From Ruminococcus albus AD2013 (GTDB taxonomy: Bacteria > Bacillota > Clostridia > Oscillospirales > Ruminococcaceae), in assembly GCF_000526775.1 (NCBI RefSeq), contig NZ_JAGS01000001.1:558001-622000 (forward strand): 64,000 nucleotides of DNA, given 5' to 3'. The notes under the pieces were generated by a model. That model was not told the DNA's origin. It saw only the letters and a list, made by a program, of their open reading frames with translations, and searched no databases. Below are positions 31,770 through 40,204 of the stretch, in pieces (positions within the stretch are counted from its first letter, which is position 1; each line of letters starts with the position of its first letter). The position numbers and the translations under genes were made by a program.

Positions 31770-32756
31770 TTAGTCGATAGCGGCTTTCAGTGTCTCGCAG
31801 TTGTCTTCCATCATTGAGATGTAAGTCGTGCCGTTCTCGATATCATTTGCGCTTACAGACTGCAGTGAATTGAGGACAGCAGTCTTCTGATCTTTATTTT
31901 TGGAGTTGTTGATAATAGCCTGTGCTATCTTGCCATCGGAATTCTCGATGGTAAAAATCGTATTTACACCAAGTTCGTCGGTCTTATTAACGAGAAAAGC
32001 AATAGTTTCAAAAGATGCTTCTGTTTCAGCTGAGCAGCCAACGAAAGCTGCGAAGTAGTCCAGACCGTAGTCGTCGCAGAGATATCTGAACGGGAATCTG
32101 TCGCCGAAAACGATAGTTTTGATTTTTGCGCTTTCAACTGCATCTTTGAACTTGTTGTCGAGTTCGTCCAGTTTTTCTGAATATCCATTGAGATTAGCCT
32201 TGTAGTCCTCGGCGTTGTCGGGATCAGCTTCACAGAGAGCTTCTGCAATGTTTTCGCAGAGTATCTTGGCATTTTTGGGTGATAGCCAGATGTGCTCGTC
32301 ATATTCGGGCTCTTCGGAATGTTCATCCTCTTCTTCCTCTTCGCCCTGCATACCTTCCTTGAGCTCTTCTTCTTTTGTATTTAAGCCCTGAGCGTCCATC
32401 AGCTTGATGACTTTCATATCTTTGTTGGAAGCATTTTTAAGTGCATCTTCAGCCCATTCCTCGGATTCTCCGCCAACGTATACAAATACATCGCAACTTG
32501 TTATTTCGGCAATATCAGCGGCAGATGGCTGATAGCTGTGCAGGTCGGTGCCGTTTTCGAGAAGATAAGTGAGATCAGCATCATCAGTATGCTCGCCCAT
32601 TATCTCCCTTGTCCAGTCGTAGCATGAAAAAGTAGTGCAAACAACGTTCAGCTTGCCATTGTCTTTTGCGGAACTTTGTGCGAAAACTGAACCTCCGCAG
32701 GCGGTAAGCCCGAGCATAGAAGCACAAACCAGAACATTCATTATCCTTTTTATCAT
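31770..32756 (-). CDS. Metal-binding lipoprotein, ZnuA/TroA-like substrate-binding protein
   Basis: 328 residues starting after CGGAGG. The signal ends with LTACGG (lipidated Cys about 20). Family features: FSCYDWTREI, metal His in NGTDLHSYQPSAADIAEI, and His in DEHIWLSPKNAKILCENIAE. The usual third His region reads GDRFPFRYLCDDYG with Asp where many homologues have His. The metal-scavenging loop is acidic (a run of Glu with one or two His), not His-rich. The protein captures Zn or Mn outside the membrane and passes it to the permease. Confidence 0.88.
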   Translation of the reverse strand: MIKRIMNVLVCASMLGLTACGGSVFAQSSAKDNGKLNVVCTTFSCYDWTREIMGEHTDDADLTYLLENGTDLHSYQPSAADIAEITSCDVFVYVGGESEEWAEDALKNASNKDMKVIKLMDAQGLNTKEEELKEGMQGEEEEEDEHSEEPEYDEHIWLSPKNAKILCENIAEALCEADPDNAEDYKANLNGYSEKLDELDNKFKDAVESAKIKTIVFGDRFPFRYLCDDYGLDYFAAFVGCSAETEASFETIAFLVNKTDELGVNTIFTIENSDGKIAQAIINNSKNKDQKTAVLNSLQSVSANDIENGTTYISMMEDNCETLKAAID

Positions 32757-32802
32757 ATATATCCTCCGTAAGATCTCATACTATCCGAATTAATGTACAG
32801 TA

Positions 32803-33213
32803 TCATTTACCGCCTCTGCACCCGCCGCATTTTCCGGGGAGTACAGCGCTGCTGTCTATCTCGAAGCTGTCTTCCTGCAATATCCTTTCCACAAGGGCAC
32901 GGCTGGATTCGTCATCCATATGGTAAAGCTTGCCGCAGGAGATACATTTCATATGCAGGTGATGGTGGCAATTCTCACCGTCGGTAAGCTGATAAACAAA
33001 TGTCCTGCTGTTGCCGCGGACAGTACGCTTGACCTCACCGCTCTCAACAAGTTCCTTTATAAGACGGTACACCGTGCTTTCGCCCGGTGGCTTGGGTATA
33101 TCACTGTCTGTTTTCATCATATCGGCTATCTCTTTAACGGTAAAAGCAGAAGATCTGTGCCTGCCCATAAATTCAAGCAGTTCGCCCCTCTGGACGGTGT
33201 TGTATTTTGCCAC
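32803..33213 (-). CDS. Fur-family metalloregulator (Zur-like)
   Basis: 136 residues from GTG 33213, with GAAAGGAGG 9 bases upstream. A winged helix (FTVKEIADMMK, GESTVYRLIKELVESGEV) is followed by a dimer domain with the regulatory metal site HHHLHMKCISCGK and C-terminal structural CGGC. The CxxC plus CxxC pair is the structural zinc site of Fur-family proteins. Located first in the metal-uptake operon, it most likely represses it when zinc (or another metal) is plentiful. Metal specificity is inferred from context. Confidence 0.88.
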   Translation of the reverse strand: MAKYNTVQRGELLEFMGRHRSSAFTVKEIADMMKTDSDIPKPPGESTVYRLIKELVESGEVKRTVRGNSRTFVYQLTDGENCHHHLHMKCISCGKLYHMDDESSRALVERILQEDSFEIDSSAVLPGKCGGCRGGK

Positions 33214-33257
33214 GGTGATACCTCCTTTCAAAAATCGAGAGTTAATTTCAATTTTGT

Positions 33258-33286
33258 ATTATACCATATTAAAATACCTATGTCAA
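33258..33286 (-). promoter_or_regulatory. Promoter of the metal-uptake operon
   Basis: TTGACA (33281-33286), 17 bases, TATAAT (33258-33263) on the minus strand. Confidence 0.75.
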
Positions 33287-33318
33287 CGACAATTCGGGGT
33301 ACTTAACACAATTTTTAC

Positions 33319-33339
33319 ATTTGAGAACTACTCTCAAAT
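33319..33339. promoter_or_regulatory. Palindrome upstream of the Fur-family operon
   Basis: ATTTGAGA-ACTAC-TCTCAAAT is a perfect 8-5-8 inverted repeat about 33 bases upstream of the -35. It is a candidate operator, although its spacing differs from the 9-1-9 Zur box of Bacillus. Confidence 0.5.
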
Positions 33340-33894
33340 TATCTGAATGAATGTGCATATATTTTGGCATTTTGAGCGGAGTTTTTTCATGATTTTTGTC
33401 CTTTTGTGTAAAGGTATATTTCTTGACATTGACCTGTGTTTTTTTGTTTGATCTGCCTATATTCATACCTGAGATTTTATGCGAACAAATGTTTTATATT
33501 TTAATTCAGACATATTTCTGCAAGAGTTGTACAAAAACGTACAACTTTTTGCCTAAAAACACTGATAGTGAAAACATCTTTTCACGGAGAGGTGTTCCGA
33601 AAAATGTTTTCCGCTTATGCGCACGATGGCAGGCAGCCGCCGACTATGACTACGGGATAGAAGGCGGCGTGTTATACTGCATAGCCGGAAAAGAAAACCT
33701 GGAATCTTGACAATCCTCGCAGAAGAAGACTTTTATAAAGTATCCGAGCGAGTTCATAATAAAAAAAGCTGAACATGGCAAGAACGCAAAATTATATCTA
33801 ACAGGGAAGAAGAGGTTTATGAAAAAGACGGTAACAGGTGTATTTTACTTTATGCGTGATGAAATGGCTATCTGTATAGAAATGTTAATAAAGC
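33340..33894. other. 550-base region without clear gene; one orphan hairpin
   Basis: AGTTGTAC-AAAAAC-GTACAACT-TTTTG (33526-33551) is a terminator-like hairpin on the plus strand with no identifiable gene before it. Bases 33590-33710 are richer in GC than their surroundings and end an open frame (AADYDYGIEGGVLYCIAGKE), which might be a gene remnant. I cannot assign it. Confidence 0.35.
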
Positions 33895-33923
33895 TTGACA
33901 TAATCGTGCAGATATGCTACAAT
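33895..33923 (+). promoter_or_regulatory. Promoter of the oxidoreductase operon
   Basis: TTGACA (33895-33900), 17 bases, TACAAT (33918-33923). It lies inside the longer open frame, which supports the downstream start at 33984. Confidence 0.7.
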
Positions 33924-33983
33924 TTATATGAAGATAAAATGATTGATTGTTTATTATTTAACAAAAACAAAGCAGGTGATATT

Positions 33984-35396
33984 ATGTATGATGTTATAAT
34001 TATAGGCGGCGGCGTGACAGGCTGCGCGGCAGCTGCCGAACTGGCTAAATACCAGCTCGATATATGCGTTATCGAAAAAGAAAGCGATGTCTGCGAGGGT
34101 ACAAGCAAGGCGAACAGTGCGATAGTACACGCGGGTTTTGATGCTGAACCCGGTACTTTGAAAGCTAAGCTGAATGTCCGCGGTAATGCCATGATTCGCG
34201 AACTGTACAAAAAACTGGATTTTGCATTCAGGCAGAACGGCGCAATGGTGCTGTGTTTCGATGAAACTCAGCTGTCCGATCTTGAAAAGCTTCTTGAAAA
34301 AGGAAAGAAAAATGGGGTTGATGGTCTGGAGATACTCACAGGCGAACAGTCGCGTGAACGTGAACCGCGTCTTTCAGCTGAGGTGAAATATGCCTTATAC
34401 GCCCCCACATCTGGCATAGTCTGTCCCTTTGAGATGACGCTGGCATTCGCTGAAAATGCCCTTGAAAACGGCGCGGAGTTTAAACTTTCCACCAAGGTCA
34501 CGGGGATTGAAAAGACATCGGAGGGCTATAAAGTCATCACCGATAAAGGAGAGTTTGAGACTCGTGCGGTATTCAACTGTGCGGGAGTTTATGCCGATGT
34601 TATCAGCGATATGATAGCAGATAAACATTTCACTATAACCCCGAGAAAAGGCGAATATATGCTTATGGACAAGGACGCCGGCGGTACCGTCAGCCATACG
34701 ATATTCCAGCTGCCCACAAAAATGGGCAAGGGCATCCTTGTCACCCCCACCGTTCACGGCAATCTCCTTGTGGGCCCTACCGCCGAGGATATCGACGATA
34801 AGGAGAATACCTCGACCACAGCTTCGGGCATTGCCGAGGTGAAGGCTAAGGGTTCGCTGTCTGTTGATGGACTGCCTTTCAACAAGGTCATAACCAGCTT
34901 CTCGGGACTTCGTGCAACAGGTGATACTCACGATTTTATCATCGAAGAAGCAGCTCCTAACTTCTTCAATGCGGCGGGAATAGAATCCCCGGGACTTACA
35001 AGCGCCCCCGCAATTGCCGAGATGATGAGAAAGCTACTGTCCAAAAATACAGACCTTAAACCGAAGGCGTATCACAAGGATACCCGCAAAGGTCTGGTTC
35101 ATTTTGCCGAACTCAGCAGGGAAGAGCAGAATGCACTAATCAGGGAAGAATCCGCATACGGCAATATAGTCTGCCGCTGTGAGACCATAACCGAGGGCGA
35201 AATACTTGATGCGATAAACAGACCTCTCGGTGCGACTACTCTCGATGGCGTCAAGCGGCGCACACGGGCAGGAATGGGACGATGTCAGGCGGGATTCTGT
35301 TCGCCGAAGACTATACTGATGCTGTCCGAAAAACTGGGCTGCAATATCGGAGATATAAGAAAGAACGGCAGTCAGGAGGTGAGCGAGAATGCGTGA
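33984..35396 (+). CDS. FAD-dependent oxidoreductase, GlpA-like, with C-terminal [2Fe-2S] domain
   Basis: 470 residues from ATG 33984 (AGGTGAT upstream). IIIGGGVTGCAAAAELAKYQ is the FAD-binding Rossmann motif. The middle resembles glycerol-3-phosphate dehydrogenase GlpA or L-2-hydroxyglutarate oxidase. The last 70 residues are a BFD-like [2Fe-2S] domain with cluster Cys in VCRCETI and GRCQAGFC. It overlaps the next oxidoreductase by 8 bases, and the DUF1667 gene completes a three-gene set found in many anaerobes. I infer oxidation of glycerol-3-phosphate or a similar hydroxy substrate. glpK and glpF are not nearby. Confidence 0.85.
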   Translation: MYDVIIIGGGVTGCAAAAELAKYQLDICVIEKESDVCEGTSKANSAIVHAGFDAEPGTLKAKLNVRGNAMIRELYKKLDFAFRQNGAMVLCFDETQLSDLEKLLEKGKKNGVDGLEILTGEQSREREPRLSAEVKYALYAPTSGIVCPFEMTLAFAENALENGAEFKLSTKVTGIEKTSEGYKVITDKGEFETRAVFNCAGVYADVISDMIADKHFTITPRKGEYMLMDKDAGGTVSHTIFQLPTKMGKGILVTPTVHGNLLVGPTAEDIDDKENTSTTASGIAEVKAKGSLSVDGLPFNKVITSFSGLRATGDTHDFIIEEAAPNFFNAAGIESPGLTSAPAIAEMMRKLLSKNTDLKPKAYHKDTRKGLVHFAELSREEQNALIREESAYGNIVCRCETITEGEILDAINRPLGATTLDGVKRRTRAGMGRCQAGFCSPKTILMLSEKLGCNIGDIRKNGSQEVSENA

Positions 35397-36648
35397 TTTT
35401 GATATCGTAATAGTAGGCGGAGGTCCTGCAGGAATGGCGGCGGCTATATCTGCAAGAGAACAGGGGATAGAGAATATTGTTATATTTGAACGTGACAGCG
35501 AACTTGGAGGTATCCTCAATCAGTGCATTCACAACGGTTTCGGTCTGCGCACTTTCAAAGAGGAACTTACAGGCCCCGAGTACGCCGAAAGGTACGCCGA
35601 TAAAGTCCGTGATATGAACATTCCCTACGAGACCGATACTATGGTTCTAGATATCTCAAAGGACAGGGTGGTCACTATCCTCAGCAGAAAACGCGGTGTT
35701 GAGGAAATACGCGCTAAAGCTGTCATTCTTGCAATGGGCTGTCGTGAAAGACCTCGCGGTGCGCTTAACATCCCGGGCTTCAGACCGCAGGGCGTGTATA
35801 CCGCAGGTACAGCGCAAAAACTGGTCAACTGTGAGGGCTATGTTCCGGGTAAGGAAGTTGTTATCCTGGGTTCGGGAGACATCGGTCTTATCATGGCAAG
35901 AAGAATGACACTTGAGGGTGCTCATGTTGCCGCTGTTGCGGAGCTTATGCCATATTCGAGCGGTCTGAAAAGAAATATCGTACAGTGCCTCGATGATTTC
36001 GGGATACCGCTTCTTCTCAGCCATACTGTCGTTGACATAAAGGGAAAAGAAAAGCTTGAGGGCGTGGTCATAGCCGAAGTAGACAGCACGAACACACCTA
36101 TTGCAGGTACAGAACAGTTCTATCCCTGTGATACTCTGCTTCTAAGCTGCGGGCTTATTCCCGAGAATGAGCTTTCCAAAAATTGCGGAATAACGCTTGA
36201 CCCACGAACCAACGGTCCTGTTGTCGATGAGGGTCTTGAAACCGATATAGACGGCGTATTCGCCTGCGGAAATGTTCTGCACGTACACGACCTTGTGGAT
36301 TTTGTATCGGAAGAATCAGCAAGGGCAGGCGAGAGTGCGGCTGCTTTCGTTAAGCGCGGCTGCACGCCGGACGATACTGCCGCTATAAAAGTAGTGCCAA
36401 AGAACGGCGTAAGATACACAGTTCCCGCTGAAATACACACATCTGACTTGCTTGGTGATGTTCATATCAGGTTCAGGGTAACGGGTGTTTTCAAGGACTG
36501 TTCCGTTGTGATAAAAGCGGGCGAAGAAGAACTTGTCCGCCGTAAAAACAGGATACTTGTGCCAAGTGAGATGCTGGATATCATCATTAAGAAAGATAAG
36601 CTTGCAGGTGTGAACTGCGATATCACAGCTGAGATCGAGGAGGTGTGA
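35389..36648 (+). CDS. NAD(P)/FAD-dependent oxidoreductase, GlpB-like partner
   Basis: 419 residues. It carries two dinucleotide-binding motifs, IVIVGGGPAGMAAAISARE (residue 5 on) and VVILGSGDIGLIMARRM (about 157), plus the second FAD motif GVFACGNVLHVHDLVDF. Redox Cys pairs of the thioredoxin reductase kind are not evident. Its start overlaps the end of the GlpA-like gene and it is followed after 3 bases by the DUF1667 gene, so the three are translated as a set. It probably passes electrons between the [2Fe-2S] subunit and an acceptor. Confidence 0.87.
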   Translation: MRDFDIVIVGGGPAGMAAAISAREQGIENIVIFERDSELGGILNQCIHNGFGLRTFKEELTGPEYAERYADKVRDMNIPYETDTMVLDISKDRVVTILSRKRGVEEIRAKAVILAMGCRERPRGALNIPGFRPQGVYTAGTAQKLVNCEGYVPGKEVVILGSGDIGLIMARRMTLEGAHVAAVAELMPYSSGLKRNIVQCLDDFGIPLLLSHTVVDIKGKEKLEGVVIAEVDSTNTPIAGTEQFYPCDTLLLSCGLIPENELSKNCGITLDPRTNGPVVDEGLETDIDGVFACGNVLHVHDLVDFVSEESARAGESAAAFVKRGCTPDDTAAIKVVPKNGVRYTVPAEIHTSDLLGDVHIRFRVTGVFKDCSVVIKAGEEELVRRKNRILVPSEMLDIIIKKDKLAGVNCDITAEIEEV

Positions 36649-36651
36649 GCC

Positions 36652-37002
36652 ATGACGAGAGATCTTATATGTATAAACTGCCCCATGGGCTGTGAAATGA
36701 CTGTTGAGGTCGAAAACGGAAAGGTCATTTCTGTTAGCGGAAACACCTGTAAACGCGGCGAGATATATGCCGAAAGCGAGATATCCAACCCGACCCGTAC
36801 CATCACTACTACTGTTATCTCAGCCGAGGGCAGACCTGTCCCCGTGAAGACGGCACAGCCTGTCCCGAAGGATAAAATATCAGAATGTACAGCTGCCATC
36901 AAAGCGGCGGAAATACATCTTCCTGTTAAAGTCGGTCAGGTCATCATCGACGATCTGCTTGGAACAGGTTCGCAGGTAACTGTGACAAAAACTGTACAGT
37001 AA
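36652..37002 (+). CDS. DUF1667 protein, third subunit of the oxidoreductase set
   Basis: 116 residues starting after GAGGTG. The N-terminus LICINCPMGCEMTVEV has Cys7, Cys10 and Cys14, with a fourth Cys in GNTCKRGE (about residue 32). This C-x2-C-x3-C-x17-C pattern is like the [4Fe-4S] domain at the front of molybdopterin oxidoreductases. It suggests an iron-sulfur electron carrier. DUF1667 genes typically follow GlpA/GlpB-like pairs. A strong terminator follows, so this is the end of the operon. Confidence 0.88.
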   Translation: MTRDLICINCPMGCEMTVEVENGKVISVSGNTCKRGEIYAESEISNPTRTITTTVISAEGRPVPVKTAQPVPKDKISECTAAIKAAEIHLPVKVGQVIIDDLLGTGSQVTVTKTVQ

Positions 37003-37005
37003 AAC

Positions 37006-37038
37006 AAAACCGTCCTCAGCTCACCGAGGACGGTTTTT
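37006..37038. terminator. Bidirectional terminator after the oxidoreductase operon
   Basis: A perfect 12-bp AAAACCGTCCTC/GAGGACGGTTTT stem gives T-tracts in both directions. It could also end a minus-strand transcript from the promoter at 37240-37268. Confidence 0.85.
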
Positions 37039-37235
37039 CGGTATTTTTCTGCTATGATAATACACAAAACAACGGCGCTGTCAAGATAAACTTAACCGCG
37101 CCGAAGTTTCGTGGTAATTTGAATGAATCAGGTAGTTTAATTATCAGCCGCAAGGAGGAAACGGCAGCCCCAATTTGTTAGAACATCTATAAAATAAATT
37201 AATATTTATGATGTTTTACCAACTCTTTTACTATA
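37039..37235 (-). ncRNA. Candidate minus-strand small RNA with promoter and terminator
   Basis: A near-consensus promoter (37240-37268) points left into a gene-free stretch that ends at the bidirectional terminator. The predicted transcript of about 230 bases contains hairpins at about 37073-37101 (CGGCGC with GCGCCG) and 37150-37175 (GCCG with CGGC around a GGAGGAAA-complement loop). No open frame fits. No known RNA family is recognised. Confidence 0.35.
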
Positions 37236-37239
37236 AATT

Positions 37240-37268
37240 ATTATAGCACAACTTATTAATAAATGCAA
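37240..37268 (-). promoter_or_regulatory. Orphan promoter on the minus strand
   Basis: TTGCAT (37263-37268), 17 bases, TATAAT (37240-37245) on the minus strand, with no gene in front of it. Confidence 0.5.
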
Positions 37269-37395
37269 TAGGCTCGGAGCTGATTTTGTTTAATATTTAT
37301 GTGTTTTATTTATAAACTTTATTTAATTGTTATAAACTTATAATCAAACAAGACTATTTAATATAAAAAACTTGGATATTTTGGTTCTTCAAAGC

Positions 37396-37424
37396 TTGAA
37401 AGTAGCGAAGAAGTATGTTATAAT
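37396..37424 (+). promoter_or_regulatory. Promoter of the aminotransferase operon
   Basis: TTGAAA (37396-37401), 17 bases, TATAAT (37419-37424). Confidence 0.7.
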
Positions 37425-37464
37425 ATATAGGTATAATTATTTTTTATGAAAGAGGTTCACTATC

Positions 37465-38658
37465 ATGGATTACAGATTTTCCGAAAAAGTTTCACACATT
37501 AAGGCTTCCGCTATCAGAGAGATACTGAAGTTCACTTCCCAGCCCGGCGTTATCTCGCTGGCGGCAGGCAATCCTGCACCCGAAGCTTTTCCTGTAGATG
37601 AGATCACACGCATATCCAAAGAGATATTTGAAGAAGACCCCATCCTTGCACTTCAGTACAGCATATCCGAGGGTTATACTCCTCTCCGTGACCTGCTGAA
37701 AAAGGAACTGGAGAAAAAGGGCGAGTTCGATCCCGACAGAGATGAACTGATAATCGTCAGCGGCGCACAGCAGGCTAATGCTATGATGGCAAAAGTTCTC
37801 TGCGACCCGGGCGATATCCTTTGCTGTGAGGCACCCAGCTTCATCGGTTCCCTGAATGCCTTCAAGTCCTATAACGTTGACCTGAGAGGCATCACACTGA
37901 AAGAAGACGGCATAGACCTTGATGAACTGGAAGAAGTTCTCAAGACAGGCAAGGTAAAGCTTATATACCTGATATGCAATTTCCAGAACCCCACAGGTCT
38001 TACCACTTCTCTTGAAAAGAGAAAGGGCGCTTACGAGCTTGCAAAGAAGTACGGCGCGATCATCCTGGAGGACAACCCCTACGGCGATCTGAGATTCACA
38101 GGCGAGAACGTTCCTTCCATCAAGAGCATGGACAAGGATGGCATAGTTGCTTATTCCAGAACATTCTCAAAGATACTTGCCCCCGGAATCAGAGTTGGCT
38201 ATATCAGCGCTCCAAAGGAGATCATCAACAAGATGGTCATCTGCAAGCAGGTCGACGATGTTCACACCAATATCTGGGCACAGGTACTTGCTTACAAGTT
38301 CATGACACAGTGCGATATGAATGCGCATCTTGAAAAGCTGAGAGCTATCTACCGTCATAAGTGCCAGCTGATGATCGAGCAGATCGAGAAGAACTTCTCT
38401 TCAAAGATCAGCTTCACCAGACCCGAGGGCGGACTTTTCGTATGGTGTACTCTCCCCGATGACTGCGATATGTCTGCTTTCTGCACAAGAGCAGTCAAGG
38501 AGTTCAAGGTTGCAGTTGTTCCCGGCAATGCATTCATGATATCCGAGAGCGACCACACAACTTCATTCAGACTTAATTTCTCGACACCCACCGATGAACA
38601 GCTTGTTGCAGGCTGCGAGATGCTTGGCAAGCTTTCAAAGGAAATGTTCGGTGAATGA
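37465..38658 (+). CDS. PLP-dependent aminotransferase, class I/II (2-aminoadipate/MocR type)
   Basis: 397 residues. It shows the class I fold-type I features: SLAAGNPAPEAFP (about residues 31-43), IVSGAQQANAMMAK (about 95), CNFQNPTG (about 172), EDNPYGDLRF (about 196), the PLP lysine in YSRTFSKILAPGIRVGYI (about residue 237) and the C-terminal Arg in SFRLNFS. The closest general class is the 2-aminoadipate or aromatic aminotransferases related to the MocR C-terminal domain, here without a DNA-binding domain. It overlaps the next gene by 8 bases. Confidence 0.88.
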   Translation: MDYRFSEKVSHIKASAIREILKFTSQPGVISLAAGNPAPEAFPVDEITRISKEIFEEDPILALQYSISEGYTPLRDLLKKELEKKGEFDPDRDELIIVSGAQQANAMMAKVLCDPGDILCCEAPSFIGSLNAFKSYNVDLRGITLKEDGIDLDELEEVLKTGKVKLIYLICNFQNPTGLTTSLEKRKGAYELAKKYGAIILEDNPYGDLRFTGENVPSIKSMDKDGIVAYSRTFSKILAPGIRVGYISAPKEIINKMVICKQVDDVHTNIWAQVLAYKFMTQCDMNAHLEKLRAIYRHKCQLMIEQIEKNFSSKISFTRPEGGLFVWCTLPDDCDMSAFCTRAVKEFKVAVVPGNAFMISESDHTTSFRLNFSTPTDEQLVAGCEMLGKLSKEMFGE

Positions 38659-39298
38659 TCCTAAGCTGCAGCTGACCCCTGTTCAGCTGGGGCTGACCCT
38701 GCTGAACGGTGCGGGGCTCATATTCTGCGCAGGCGGAGATGTATTCCTGCTGATGTTTGACCGCGGCACCGTAAGGCACAGTGCTGTTATAATGAATCTG
38801 GCACTGGCAGTCATAGTCGCTGTGATGTGCGGTGTGCTGGTAGTAAAAGCAGGCGATATCGACCTTTTCGATAAAGGTGAACTTCGGGACAAAAAGCCCG
38901 CCGTCAGCGCACTCAGAACTTTTTTCTGCATGGTAACGCTGGATATCACCATAGTGCTGATAATGATGCTTGCCGGTACCATGTTCTGGCAGGGCGCAGG
39001 CAGGGCGATAAGCTTTACGGCACCACTCATGTTCCTTATGGCGGGGATAGTTTACTATTTTCAGACAAAGGATATGGGTGATACGGAAGTCACCGAGGAA
39101 ACTGATGCCGAAGCTGATGAGAAGAAGGCTGCACTGATGAAAGCGGCGGAAGATATCATCGCTGAGGAACATCACCCGAGGACGGCTGAGGATATACTTG
39201 CACAGGCGAAGGCCGATATCAGTCTTGATGAAGAGGATATACCGGCAGATGCAGAAGTTGACAGGGAGAATGAAAATGAATATATTCAGGATGATTAA
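38651..39298 (+). CDS. Uncharacterised membrane protein with acidic cytosolic tail
   Basis: 215 residues from GTG 38651, with AAAGGAAAT upstream. The start overlaps the aminotransferase stop by 8 bases, so translation is coupled. Four hydrophobic helices lie at about residues 8-32, 42-64, 85-110 and 115-133. The C-terminal 80 residues are strongly acidic with three Glu/Ala-rich helices (KKAALMKAAEDIIAEE, AEDILAQAKADISLDEED). No family is recognised. It overlaps the following lipoprotein gene by 23 bases. Confidence 0.7.
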   Translation: MNDPKLQLTPVQLGLTLLNGAGLIFCAGGDVFLLMFDRGTVRHSAVIMNLALAVIVAVMCGVLVVKAGDIDLFDKGELRDKKPAVSALRTFFCMVTLDITIVLIMMLAGTMFWQGAGRAISFTAPLMFLMAGIVYYFQTKDMGDTEVTEETDAEADEKKAALMKAAEDIIAEEHHPRTAEDILAQAKADISLDEEDIPADAEVDRENENEYIQDD

Positions 39299-40145
39299 GT
39301 ATACGCTGGCAGTATCTGCGGCGGCATTTACTGCTGCAGCGGTAAGTTCGTGTGCTAAAAGTGACAGCTTCAACAGCAAGGTGCATATCAATGAAGCAAT
39401 GAGATATATGCGCAATAAGTACGGTGTTGAGTTCACTTACGATGAGGACAGCACAAAGGCGATAACAGATGGCGCATCCGATAATAAGGATGAATACGTC
39501 GATGTACTTCTGACCTGCGAGAAGCTGCCCGATTTGAAGATAAGGGTATGCAGCAGTGACGGAGATAAATTCTTTGATGACCTGGTACCGAAAAAATTTG
39601 AGCATCAGGCACTGTCGGATATTCAGCTTGCGGCAAAGACCGTTTATACAGGCGATAAGCCGAAGGTCATGCTTTTGCTGAACGAAAAGAATGAAATGGC
39701 TGACAGGACTTTGCCCGCTGATACGTCCTATGAGGACTTCCTGCTTTCGGGCGCACTTGGACTTGTAGAGGTATACACCGATGACAGCGATGCACCTCTT
39801 GAAGATTACAGGCGGCTGTCAAATATGCTGGCTTCAAACGATATCAACTGCAAGCCGAGCGTTTATTATTTTACGGATAACAGCTATGAGGACATTACCG
39901 AAGATGCACCTGCAAAGGCGTATGACGGCAATGACAAAAAGCTGGGTCATATCAGTATAAAAAACGATGAATGTATACTGAACGAAGAATTTGACGGCGA
40001 TATCATGATAGATGATCTTTACGCACTTGACACAGATGCGGTTTATCTGAAGATCTTTCCCGCTGATAACGAGGATACTGCCGCCTATGATGCAATGTTC
40101 GTGCCCCATGACGGCACAGCTGTCACCGAAAGCAAAGCAGAATAA
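39276..40145 (+). CDS. Uncharacterised lipoprotein, 289 aa
   Basis: The start is placed at ATG 39276, with AGGGAG 8 bases upstream, inside the end of the previous gene. A hydrophobic signal (YTLAVSAAAFTAAAVSSC) ends in a lipobox-like Cys at about residue 26. The mature part is acidic, with a MRYMRNKYGVEFTYDED segment near the front and repeated Asp/Tyr-rich strands. I recognise no family. The three genes 37465-40145 form an operon, but the shared role is unclear. Confidence 0.7.
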   Translation: MNIFRMIKYTLAVSAAAFTAAAVSSCAKSDSFNSKVHINEAMRYMRNKYGVEFTYDEDSTKAITDGASDNKDEYVDVLLTCEKLPDLKIRVCSSDGDKFFDDLVPKKFEHQALSDIQLAAKTVYTGDKPKVMLLLNEKNEMADRTLPADTSYEDFLLSGALGLVEVYTDDSDAPLEDYRRLSNMLASNDINCKPSVYYFTDNSYEDITEDAPAKAYDGNDKKLGHISIKNDECILNEEFDGDIMIDDLYALDTDAVYLKIFPADNEDTAAYDAMFVPHDGTAVTESKAE

Positions 40146-40204
40146 CGAAATATTATTGCCGGGATATCCGGTAAAATCATAGATTCATGAAACAGGAGAT
40201 CATT

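Noticed and set aside
33396..33710. 104-codon plus-strand frame upstream of the oxidoreductase operon
   Set aside because: The start lies in AT-rich DNA without a ribosome site; only the last part looks coding-like, so it is mentioned as a possible remnant.
40146..40204. T-box leader ahead of trpS
   Set aside because: Only 60 bases are available, and no T-box motif or terminator is seen.
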